From Globodera rostochiensis (taxonomy: Eukaryota > Nematoda > Chromadorea > Rhabditida > Heteroderidae): 64,000 bases of DNA. The DNA lies in assembly GCA_018350325.1 (NCBI GenBank), contig JAEVLN010000005.1:1932142-1996141 (forward strand), read 5' to 3'. The position numbers were made by a program, and so were the translations under genes. The notes below the pieces were generated by a model. That model searched no databases, was not told the DNA's origin, and was given only the letters and a program-made list of their open reading frames with translations. The number at the start of each line of letters is the position of its first letter. Positions within the stretch are counted from its first letter, which is position 1. This document shows, one piece after another, positions 26,377 through 39,800 of the stretch.

Positions 26377-27650
26377 CTTCGGCACTTTCTCGATTCTTTT
26401 TCTCGAACAAATGCCGAACGCTGCCACATTCATTCCCAACGAATCTTTCACATTCCATTTGCCGCAGACACTTCCAAAATTGCTCACTTAATTTGAATTC
26501 ATTTTCTACGCCTTCATTTTCCATTTTTGTATAAAGGTGCTTATTTTAATGAACAAAAAAGTAAATGATGACATTAGCATCCATCATGAAAAAACCCCGA
26601 GAAGTTGGGAGTGTCCATTTGACGGGGTCCCACTCAACTCATCCATACCCAACTCATCCATACCCATCTCATCCATATCCAACTCATCCATTGAGCATAA
26701 CTCGCTTCAACCGTGACCGATTAGAAAGTCTTAACGCCATTCGATAGATCTCGAACAGTTGAAGCTAACATTAAGTTAAAGCTTTGTGATTGGACAAGTT
26801 TCAAAAAAGTTATGGTCAGAAAACTTGATATAATTTAAAAATTTCGATTTTTGGGCGGTTTTGTGGGCATAAATTTTTTGAAACTTGTCCAATCGCAAAG
26901 CTTTAACTTAATGTTAGCTTCAACTGTTCGAGATCTATCGAATGGCGTTAGACTTTCTAAATCGGTTAAGGTTGAAGCGAGTTATGCTCAATGGATGAGT
27001 TGGATATGGATGAGATGGGTATGGATGAGTTGGGTTTACCCCCATTTGACGGTCATTTTATTCCATTCAGTGGAATCCAAGCAATTAAGGGCCAACTTTC
27101 CGCCGAAACATTGAGCAGAACGATACGTTCCGGACAATGACCTCATTTATTCGTTTAATCTTTAACCATCGTCATTTTCGGGAATTGAAATAAACAAAAA
27201 CTGTGCAAAAACCATCATCTTTTCAAGCCAAAAACAATATGAATATTGTATGAGCACAGCACAAAGCGTGAAACAAGCAACTCTTTCCTCGCTCTCAGAC
27301 CGGTATCCGTAAACTATCGAAGTCAAAAAGTGTGAAAATAATGTCAGGAACACTGTAAAGGTCTGAAGGGCTTAAACGATTCTGTCTTCTTCACGCGGTC
27401 AAGTTGATCTGAGCAAATTCATAATCAGCTGGTTGCTGATCCTCAGCTGTCTCTTCAACTGCGGATTCGCCTCGCCTTCCTCGAAAGCTAAACAAAGCTT
27501 TTAATCGCCACGGTCGGAGTGTACAAATTGTTTGTCTGGAAGGGCTTCCCCCATTCCCGTAATTTAAAAAGTGGATTTTTGTGTAAAAACAGAGAGCTTT
27601 TGCCCTATTGATAGAAGATTCTCAGACAATTGACAGATCTTCTTATTGTT
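26377..27650. other. Intergenic region with fold-back element, 3' of semaphorin
   Basis: Apart from the palindromic element (26648-27034), the stretch 27100-27650 shows no exon I can support. It lies between the 3' ends of semaphorin (+) and EDC4 (-). Confidence 0.5.
26648..27034. mobile_element. 387-bp fold-back (hairpin) element with minisatellite ends
   Basis: Two arms of about 170 bp are near-perfect reverse complements. The left arm runs from cccaactcatccataccc through ttaagttaaagctttgtgat. The right arm runs from atcgcaaagctttaacttaa to ggtatggatgagttggg. The centre is about 50 bp. The outer ends consist of 15-bp CATACCCAACTCATC-type repeats. An 11-bp direct repeat ccatttgacgg occurs outside both arms (26615-26625 and 27042-27052) and may be the target duplication. 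There is no coding capacity. Confidence 0.85.
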
Positions 27651-28169
27651 CATAGATGCCCAAGGGGGGGGGTCGGCTCGAGCACTGCGAGGTGCGATGT
27701 TAGGGGGGGTAGGGGTGGGGTTGCCGCGACTTCGCGTGCGATGTTGTACGCCCGGCCGTTTTTTTCGCGCGTGATTTTTTCAACTACTTTTTAGGCGAGG
27801 GGGCGGGTGAGTCGGCGGTGCCGATAGGCGCCGCCGAGAAAATTTTGGAATTTTTTACTCAATTTGTTAACAGATTTGCGACCGAAATTTTAAAAATTCG
27901 CTTATTTTTTGATGCTTTTTAGGAATGGGAGAGGTCCGGCGGCGCCGATAGGCGTCGCCGGGAAAATTTTTGACATTTTGGCTCAATTTGTTAAGAAAAA
28001 TTGGTCCAAAATTTACATTTGCGATGTTATTTCTCTCTTTTTTTCCCCTACGCTGAGAAAAAATTTTCTTTTTCAAAATTTTGGGATTTTGGTGCGAGGT
28101 TGTTACAGTGGGGAGTGCCCAAGTGCGGCGTTGGGGGGGGGGGGTCTGACCCCCCCTTGGGCATCTATG
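27651..28169. mobile_element. 519-bp hAT-like MITE inserted at the EDC4 3' end
   Basis: The ends are inverted copies of CATAGATGCCCAAGGGGGGG (27651 onward, and read in reverse from 28169). A perfect 8-bp target duplication ttattgtt flanks it (27643-27650 and 28170-28177). The body contains two copies of the GC-palindrome motif (27812-27838 and 27935-27960). No transposase is present. The right end supplies the TAG stop of EDC4. Confidence 0.92.
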
Positions 28170-31100
28170 TTATTGTTATTCGACCATTGAGTGACTTGTA
28201 GAGCTGTTCAATCGTCCATCTGAACTGTTGTTCGTCCAACACCATCTTCTGGAACTCCTCCATGGTTAACAATGAGTGTTTGCTGTTCAGCGACAGCAAA
28301 ACGTTTTCGATGTAACGAAATCGGAGGACCGTTTTCGAGTCCAATTTAGTCGAGAGCATGCGGAGCAGACCAAGCAGCAGCGGAATCGGTAGTGGGACGG
28401 ATGGATTGGACACACTGACCTCGAAGTAATCATCCGGATCCACTTTGCTGCACACAAAATTCAATAACGATTGATCGCCCTTATTGATCACCTAAAAGAG
28501 AATCGTAATTCACTAACATTCAAAAGGAAACGCGTGCCAATTCAAATGCCAGCCGTTTCTGATTGCCGTCAATGAACCGCGCCAGCGTATTTTCGTCAAT
28601 CGGCGGTGGATGAAGCGGCTGTTGTTGGACGTCACCGCCGCCGGAAGAGCCGCCGCTGCCGCCAATCGCTTCCTTTGCCCCAATTGCCGCCACCACAACG
28701 GCCGACTGCGCCTGCACGGCCGCCAGCATCGCCGTCTGCTGCTGAGTGATCGAACGCAACTGATCCATAAACTCCTGGAGACCGTTGCGAAAGGTGTCGT
28801 TGAGCTGTTCGAAGAGTTGAGCACACAACACTTCAATCTGCAGCAACATAAATTGGCATCGTGGGAATGCTCAGACGGAGAGTGCCCAAAATGACAGAAA
28901 GCGCTTGGACCTGCGGCACGACCGCCCTCTCAACACTGCCATGAAGCTGTTCGGCCAAGCGCGTCTGGGCCAGGTCGAGCGTGCGCTGCATCTGAACTGC
29001 ACAACTTGCCAGCTGCTGCTCACTCGTACGCAGCATTTGCTCCGAGCCCTCTTTGGTCGTCTTCCGAACCGCCGCCTCAATTCGTTCCTCACGCAGTTTA
29101 AGCTCATTTGCTAAATTTGGATTTGTTTTCAAAAAGGGGAAATCCGTGCTATAAGACACTGCGCCACTCACAAATCTTTTCCAAAACATTGGACAAATTG
29201 TCATTCTGAACGCTCCTCAAATGTTCATTTTCCTCCTGCATTTGACACATTTGGAGAGAAAGTTCATCAAACTAAAAGCACATTTATTTGTTAGCATCTT
29301 TTAAGTTAAAATATCAACCAAAAAATTGTAAAACCTTGTCAGTGAGTGTAGTAAATCTTTGTTCCACCAAATCGGTCAATTTCTGGTCAACATTCCCTCC
29401 ATTAGTCCCGGACATAAAAACCAATGAAGACGTATTGCTAAACGATCAAAATTTCTCTCAAATGAACCAAAAACGCACTTTTTGGGACTCTTTTTGAGTG
29501 ATGGAATCCCTTTGATGGACGCAAATTCGTCCAGAATGGCGTCCTGTTGCTGTTTTGGCTCGTCTGACTGTTCCAGGTTCTGCTGACTTTGATGGCGACT
29601 CCGCCCCAATTGGGCCGTTTGCGGGACGGCGGTCAATGCCAACGACGGGTCGACGTTGTAAAAACGGTCGAGCTCCAAATTGATCTCTAACAGTGATCGG
29701 TGAGTAATTGCCACCAGAGTGGCGATCACTGAAGAGCCGTGAAGAAAGGCACCGTCGTTGCCCCCGCCCATCCCCTCGTCGTCCTCCAGCGAAAGGTCCC
29801 CAACTAAAAAGAACAACTCAAAAAATGACAATATTTTAAAATTTGACCGCTATCCGAGACCGGCTCGCTCAGCATGCACGGCACAATACTCATAAACTGA
29901 GTGCAGAAAGTGATCAGAGTGCACGAAGCAAAACAAAGAGTGGCGCACGACTGACCATTGCTCAGTTCGATGCAAAATATATTCTAAAGCATTTGAATAA
30001 TTTTGGAATATTAAAAACTCTTACCGACGCATCGTAGTCAATCAGAAAAAGAAAATGCGAGCTCGGCTCCACCAGAATTTCCATTCGTCCAACTTGGTTG
30101 GGACATTCAAAACGCAGTTTGGCCAAACATTCCCACGTGTCACAGTCAAAAATGGCCAACCGACGGCCGTTATCGGAAGTCAATGTCACATACTTCCAAA
30201 ACTGTTCTCTGCAATAAAAGAGAAAAAATGCACAAAAACAATTTAAATCGTTTGTTTTCACTGAGTGTTGAGGAAAAGATTGTCCAAAAAGATGAGCTCT
30301 TCGATGTGATTGTTGTTCAAAGGCTTAATTCGACTGGCCAATTGCAAGGCGTCCTCTTCGACCACAAAAAACGACAAAAACCCGTCAAATGTCGCCACAG
30401 CGAGCGCCGTCGCGTCGGGACTGATACGACACGCGCTAATTCGCTGCAAAAAATGCCAAAATGCACACGGATCAAAGCAACCAACACAAACCGAACCAAT
30501 CCCTCAATTTGACAGGACGAGCCAAAAGAGAAAAAACCCCAAAAACATTTCTGAACTTTTTGTTAACAAACGGCATGCCAAATTATTTCATTCAAACTGG
30601 GAGTATTTCCGTAAGGTTTTATAGAAACAAAATTTTGGTTTCGTCTCATTTTGACGGCTTTCGGACTGTCACCACTCACCGAGTCGAGCATCACCGAAAG
30701 CAATCCGCCCGGCACCTCCTTCACTCGGCTGTAACTCACTTCACTTCGTCCGATAAAGCGTTTTATTTTGTGTAATTGAAAAATATTCACTTTTGGGCCC
30801 TAAAACGCTTTAAATTGTTACTCACCAACGGAAAGGAAAGAAAAAACCTGCAAAATCCCAAGCATATGGACGTCCTCCCGCTCGGTGTCCGGGTCGTCCG
30901 TCTCTTCGGGAATGTACGGACACCAAACCAATCGCCGCGGTTCTGCCGAAATGTGGTCTCCCTCCTGTATGATGTTCAGGTACTTGATTCTGTACAATTA
31001 ATTGCGGATTGACTAGAGGTCAGCAAACATGGATATATAAATCCGTACAATTTCTGGCCATTTTCCTCTTCAGAATAAATGTACAGGTTGGCGTTGGCGT

Positions 31101-31687
31101 CAAGCACAGCCAGCAGAGGGACATGCACGGCCCATTGGAGATCGACGATCGGATGACGAAAATCTTTGATTAATTGTCGGTTTCGCGACTCGCGCTCCTG
31201 TCAAAAGGTTTGCAATTACAATGAGAAAATGAAACAAACCGACCATAACTCTGACAGCTTCGCCGGTAGTGTCATTAAACAAACGATACGCTATCTGAAA
31301 ATGGAATTTACAAAGGAAAATTCAACGGTTGTAAAAATCACCAATTTGTCCCGGACTGCCAAAATACGACCTGAAGTGACTTCACTCTCTCTTTTGTCGC
31401 CTTTGTATTCGGACAAACTGAAATTGTGCCATTTGAGGGGGGAAAATGCCGAAAGTTCACACAGTTGAGAATTCGCTCGAGCGCTGTCCCGAACTCGCGA
31501 CACATCGGCCGGCTGTTCCTCCACATTAATCGTCACATTTTTCCCAATCGCAAAACGCAACACATCCTCAATTGTTCCAGACAGTGTGCTTAAACATATC
31601 ATCAAACAGAAACGAAGTTTAACCTTACTGTTTTTCAATGTAAGATGACGGGGAAATGAGACTTTCTGCAACGCCAGAGCCAATCAT
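28165..31687 (-). CDS. edc4: EDC4 / Ge-1 (Hedls), scaffold of the mRNA decapping complex
   Basis: EDC4 scaffolds DCP1-DCP2 in P-bodies. The start is MIGSGVAESLISPSSYIEK (31687). An intron then joins HTLSGTIEDVLRFAIGKN. WD40-like blades follow: GKVASGRILAVRDKL-type text near 31370, ISACRISPDATALAVATFDG near 30430 and LTSDNGRRLAIFDCDTWECL near 30160. A Ser/Gln-rich linker and coiled coil come next (EERIEAAVRKTTKEGSEQ, about 29100). The C-terminal domain has FEQLNDTFRNGLQEFMDQL, then INKGDQSLLNFVCSKVDPDD and SLNSKHSLLTMEEFQ. This order matches metazoan EDC4. The stop codon TAG (28165-28167) lies inside the terminal repeat of the hAT-like MITE. Reading through the pre-insertion site would add a different tail of about 12 residues. 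Introns are mostly 40-80 bp. Confidence 0.92.
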
Positions 31688-32070
31688 CGGGAATTTACTA
31701 TGCCGCTTAAACGAATTCCATTGAAATTTAAGCAAAAATCCGGAAGTCTTGGTGATTGTATATTTAAATTTAAATAATATCAAATCGGAAATGCGATTTA
31801 AAAAAAAACGATTTTCTGGCGCTCGCCTTTTGAAACGAAGCTAGGTATTTTAGGAATGGAAGTGACCGGGCAAGAATTCAGAAAAAGTGAACAATTTGTT
31901 TAAAATAAATTGATCCAAATTCTCACAAGAATTTGTTTATTTAACACATTATGCCAAATTTTCAAAATAAATCATTTTTTTATTATATTCTAAAAAAATC
32001 GACAAAAGTCCCACATTAAATTAAATTCATGAAAATTCACGTAATTATTTATCCTTTCGCTTTTAGGAAG
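31688..32070. other. Divergent intergenic region between EDC4 and the HTATSF1-like gene
   Basis: This is AT-rich and probably a bidirectional promoter region. It ends in cctttcgcttttag (about 32053-32066), a good splice acceptor six bases before the next ATG. That fits spliced-leader trans-splicing, which is inference. Confidence 0.5.
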
Positions 32071-34183
32071 ATGGAAACCGTCAAATTCTCAGAAAATAAA
32101 GAGACTCCCAACACTAATAAGCAAAATAATCAGTCCGATGCGTCAGGTGCAGCAACAGCCTCAGAAATTGTTTATCCTGACCCGAATAACCCCTACAAGT
32201 GTATAGCAGACGGTTGTTATTATGCAAACAAATTATAAAAGTTTGGGGTCCATTAAGGCCGAAGTGAAAAAACGATTAATTAATTCGCTGTTTTAAACTT
32301 TGGGAATCTGACATATTTTCAACCCAAAATTTGCTCTTTGGCACACTTCCAAAAATGAAATATTCTTTTCGGCTTTTAAGGAGTGCCAATGACTTGGAAT
32401 GAGGTCTGTGGCCAATGGTTGCCGGATGTTGATGTGGACGAAGACTTTTTGGCGCTTTACAATGCCAATTACGGAGTTCAGTACGATTATTCCAAAATGC
32501 CACAGCCACAGGCTGCGACTGGAGGCGATCCGAGTTTTGATGGGAATGCGTCGTCTTCCGCCGCCGGCGCTTCCGGTGGAGGCAAAGAGAAAAAACCTTT
32601 GACAAAAGAGGAGAAATTGGTTGGCATTGGCACTGTTAACTCTTACTTGCCTCTGTCATCCCACCACGTTGCATGCGGCACGCTGTGCATGCACGAGCTT
32701 GCATATATGCACGCATATTTATGAATAATCAAAATAATAAAATGGTGGGGATGACAGAATGCGAAAGTACTCTCTTATAATTGTTGCTTCTTTATTCTGC
32801 TTTTTCATTTAAATATTTAAAGGAACGAAAGCGGGAGGCTGCAAAACGCCCAGTGGGCTGGGTGGACTTGGAAGAGCAGAGGAACACGATCGTTTACGTC
32901 AGCGGTTTTCCCCCATCGATCGACGAAGAACAATTTATTGTGATCGATTGATTTTTCTATAAATAATCGTTCCTCTCTGACTCCCAGGAGTTTATGTCCA
33001 AATGCGGGGTGATTATGAAGGTTTTGCATTACGTAATGCGCATTTTGTGTCAACTTCCAAAATTAAGGATCCGCGGACATCAAAACCGAAGGTGAAGCTG
33101 TACAGGACGGAAAGCGGCGAGCCAAAAGGGGATGGGACGTGCTGTTACATCAAAATGGAGTCGGTTGGTGACCATGGACGGGGTTTTTGGACAGTCCCAA
33201 ACTTGCCACCAAATTTCGGCTAATCTGACACCGAACCCTAACTGTCTGTTAACCATATTATCAACAGGTTGAGTTGGCACTGCAAATTCTCGACGGATGG
33301 GCGTGGGACAGTGCGCATAAAATCCATGTGGAAAATGCAAAGTTCGAGATGAAAGGCGAATTCGATCCGTCAAAGAAACGCAGACGCCTCACCGGTGCAC
33401 AGAAAAAGCGTTTCTTCGAACGACAACAAAAGTAACAACGTCCCCCCCCATAGCCTAAAAATCCGGGATCTTGGCCCTAGCCGAGCTCTAAGAAAACCCA
33501 GGACCGAAGTGTCCTACCGCAAAAAAATTAAAATTAAATGCAATTCAGCCAATCAAATTAAGGATCTTCGAATGGAAACCCGAAAAACCACGAAACTATC
33601 GGCCGCACTGCGAGTGCACTTTGGTGCTGCGGGGAATGTTCGCTTTGGAAGAAATTGACGCCAACGCGCAACGCATTTTCACCCTTAAAGAGGTAACTTT
33701 GAATTTGGGACAATTTTCTTTAAGCAATTTATTTTTAAGGACACCCAAAAACTGTCCGAACGCTTTGGGCCTGTGAAAAATGTGACCGTTTACGATGTGA
33801 GCAGCAAATCATTGAACTTAAAAACAGAATTATTGCGCGAGTTTTTTGAATAGTTTTTATTTCGTGGAGAGAAATGCCTTTACATTATCAGACCAATCCG
33901 GATGGCGTTGTGACAGTTACTTTTGACAGTGCCGAACACGCCGACGCCGCCGTTCAGGCACTGAACGGACGAATTGTTGCTGGCCGTATTGTGGAGGTTG
34001 GCTGCTTATTTTGCAACTTTTTGTTGGATAAATTACATTTCCTTTGAGGCAAATAATTGGGACGGGAAAGAAAAGTTCAAAAGGGCTGAAACTGCGGAAG
34101 AGAGGGCGAGACGGGAAAATGCCTGGGAGGAATTTCTTGGCCATGACGACGAAAGTGACGAGAAGAAGGGCGAGGAGGGATGA
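32071..34183 (+). CDS. HTATSF1/Cus2-type RNA-binding protein (U2 snRNP factor)
   Basis: Cus2/HTATSF1 chaperones U2 snRNP by binding SF3B1 through a UHM domain. The start METVKFSENKETPNTNKQ is followed by YPDPNNPYKCIADG. An intron leads to VPMTWNEVCGQWLPDVDVDE and FLALYNANYGVQYDYSK, matching the family segment EWDLDKKAWFPKITEDFIA. The first RRM has RNTIVYVSGFPPSIDEEEFM, KCGVIMKDPRTSKPKVKLYR and GDGTCCYIKMESVELALQIL. A linker follows (HVENAKFEMKGEFDPSKKRR). The second domain has FTLKEDTQKLSERFGPVKN, NPDGVVTVTFDSAEHADAAV and QALNGRIVAGRIVEV. The tail is WDGKEKFKRAETAEERARRE, then ENAWEEFLG and an acidic end at 34183. The UHM Arg-x-Phe is not evident in GRIVAGRIVEV. Confidence 0.9.
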
Positions 34184-36431
<2,248 letters not shown>

Positions 36432-36814
36432 TTGTTCAATTTGTTTATAGAATGCATTTTGCAAGTTTCCGTTAAATGCCTTAAGGTTTTGATTGATTGG
36501 GTCTGAACTGCCGGCTGATTTGGGTTCGATTTTGTGATGCTTCGGTTGGAGTTTCGGGTCCAAAACTCCCTTCTGTCAAAATATAATTTTTAACAAAATT
36601 TACATATTTAATAAATTGATATATTTTTGTAGCTTGTTAAATGGATAAATTGCGTGACAATAGTTATTGGAGGAGGTAATGTTTGCACCCCAATTCTTTG
36701 GATGCTTTAGGGCAAATTGATTCCATGGCAGTGAGGCGCCCGGGGGGGGGGGGGGGTAAAAGCACCCAACCAAAACATTCGACGGCCAATTGGAGGAGCG
36801 TTTTGTTTGTTTGG
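36432..36814. other. Intergenic region between pyridoxal kinase and the channel gene
   Basis: This is a tail-to-tail junction. It is AT-rich with several AATAAA motifs on the plus strand (36415-36440) and a G tract at 36743-36756. No gene is seen. Confidence 0.5.
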
Positions 36815-39800
36815 TTACCGCGCATTACTTCCGCCGTTCACTTGTGCCGTCCTCCGTGCCATACTCTGCCGGCACATTGCTGCCATTTTCCTCCATTTTC
36901 GGCACATCGCCTCCGGCACGTCTTTGGTCGGCGGATGCCTTCGTTCACTTTTCTCAACTTCGTCCAAAATTTCTTCGTTGAGTCGAACTTTCGGCACCGT
37001 GAAGAAAATGAGCGCCTCGAGAAAACTCATCAGAGAGAAGCCCAAATAAAGCGCCAGAGTGCCGCCAAATTCACCTAAACTTGGACTGATTGAAGAAAAC
37101 AAAGCAATGCCACGCCCTTCCCTTTGGCGTTTTAAGCGTCCAACCCCCCGGGGGGGGGGGGATTATTCCTTACAAAATAAGAGAAAGAACATAAAATCAA
37201 AGTTCGTTCATCCGTTTTAACATTAAAGCGACCACCCGTCCACTCACTGGTCATTTTCCACACATTCGAGCGCAATTGGTGCAGAGTCTCCTGCATGACG
37301 ACATCGCCCGGGTAAATGTGCAGATTCGGAGTTGAGGGGGGCCTGCAACTTTTGAACAACGAATACGTCTTGACCCCCCCCCCCTCCTCCACAATGAATA
37401 CGTCTTGACCCCCCCCCCCCCCTACTCCCACAACGAATACGTCTTACCCCCCCCCCCCCTCCCCCACAACGAATACGTCTTGACCCCCCCCCCCTCCTCC
37501 ACAAATGAATACGTCTTACCCCCCCCCCCCTCCTCCACAATGAATACGTCTTGACCCCCCCCCCCCTACTCCACAAGAATACGTCTTACCCCCCCCCCCC
37601 CTCCCCCACAACGAATACGTCTTGACCCCCCCCCCTCCTCCACAATGAATACGTCTTGACCCCCCCCCCCCCCTCCTCCACAACGAATACGTCTACCCCC
37701 CCCCCCCCTCCCCCACAACGAATACGTCTTGACCCCCCCCCCCCTCCTCCACATGAATACGTCTTGACCCCCCCCCCCCCTCCTCCACAACGAATACGTC
37801 TTACCCCCCCCCTCCCCCACAACGAATACGTCTTGACCCCCCCCCCCTCCTCCTCCACAACGAATACGTCTGACCCCCCCCCCCTCCTCCTCCACAACGA
37901 ATACGTCTTGACCCCCCCCCCCCTCCTCCAAATGAATACGTCTTGACCCCCCCCCTCCTCCACAACGAATACGTCTTACCCCCCCCCCCCCTCCCCCACA
38001 ACGAATACGTCTTGACCCCCCCCCCTCCTCCTCCACAACGAATACGTCTACCCCCCCCCCCTCCCCCACAACGAATACGTCTTGACCCCCCCCCCCCCTC
38101 CTCCACACGAATACGTCTTACCCCCCCCCCCCCCCCCCCTCCCCCACAACAAATACGTCTTGACCCCCCCCCTCCTCCTCCACAACGAATACGTCTTACC
38201 CCCCCCCCCCCCTCCCCCACAACAATACGTCTTGACCCCCCCCCCTCCTCCTCCACAACGAATACGTCTTGACCTCCTCCCCCCCCCCTCCCCCACGTCC
38301 CACGCACCTCCCATCGTCCGCGTCTCCGTCCGCGTCACTTCTCGTATAAATGGCGGTTTCCACCGTGAAACGGTTGTGCACTCTTTCCTCTCGACAACTT
38401 TGTTGAGCTACGCAATGAGTGAACGTTGGTTGGGAAACGAGTCATTTTTTCTGCGAATCAGTTGCAGTTTGACTTTAAATTTGCCTAAAATTTCCCGATT
38501 CTTTCGACCCGAGGCTCGAACAGCAACAGAAACAGCAGCAGCCGTACCCCAACAACAACAAAAACAATAAAAACATTTACCCACCGCGAAGTGAGCGCGC
38601 GAGGGCACATTGAACATCGGAAGAGCTGTATGTGACGTTGCTGAACTCCCACCAATCTGCGGCAAAGAAACTGAAAAGTGAATGGCATTTTTCGACTCCA
38701 ATAAATCATTCCCTCTCACTCCGTCATATATTCGCTGGAGCATTTATTGTTTTTGTTCCGTCTGCCCAATTCGCTGTACTTTTTCCAATGGCAAAATTCG
38801 TAGGAAGACGTGCCGGGCTCCAGCTGCGAGTCAGCCAAATCGTTGTGAACGATCTGAGGACGGAAATATTTTTTTAGGATTCAGAAAGTTCGCTATGCCT
38901 TAAGCATTTCAGTGATCTGAATGGAATTGCGTGAGTCGAGCTCCATTATCATGTGAGCGGCACCGACCAATGGCACTTTGTTGGCAGACTTTTGTGCGTC
39001 AATGCCAAAGCGCAGAAAAACCTGCAGCTTTACATATTTAAATATGGGACAAAATGATTGACCAGAGCCAATGCGGGAACACCGGGGCCCGACGAAGGGA
39101 CGTCTTGCTGGACTAAAGCTGATGCGTTGAAATGGATGTGAATGTCGTAAGTGGACACTTCTGAGGAGGGGGGGGGGGGGGTAATGCTTATTGAGTTTAT
39201 GTTGACCCGAATTGGTTTGGACACTTCTGAGGAGGGGGGGGGGGGGGGTTAAATGCTTATTGAGTTTATGTTGACCCGAATTGGTTTGGACACTTCTGAG
39301 GGGAGGGGGGGGGGGGGGGTAAATGCTTATTGAGTTTATGTTGACCCGAATTGGTTTGGAACTTCTGAGGAGGAGGGGGGGGGGGGGGGTAAATGCTTAT
39401 TGAGTTTATGTTGACCCGATTGGTTTGGACACTTCTGAGGAGGGGGGGGGGGTTAAATGCTTATTGAGTTTATGTTGACCGAATTGGTTCGGACACTTCT
39501 GAGGAGGGGGGGGGGGTTAAATGCTTATTGAGTTTATTTGACCCGAATTGGTTTGGACACTTCTGAGGAGGAGGGGGGGGGGGGTAAATGCTTATTAGTT
39601 TATGTTGACCCGAATTGGTTTGGACACTTCTGAGGAGGAGGGGGGGGGGGGGGTAATGCTTATTGAGTTTATGTTGACCCGAATTGGTTTGGACACTTCT
39701 GAGGAGGAGGGGGGGGGGGGTAAATGCTTATTGAGTTTATGTTGACCCGAATTGGTTTGGACACTTCTGAGGAGGGGGGGGGGGGTTAAATGCTTATTGA

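Noticed and set aside
37566..38307. Long open frames of Gly/Arg-rich (minus) or Pro-rich (plus) repeats
   Set aside because: They arise from the GC minisatellite, which is nearly stop-free in all frames. Unit length changes shift the frame constantly, and the array lies inside an intron of the channel gene.
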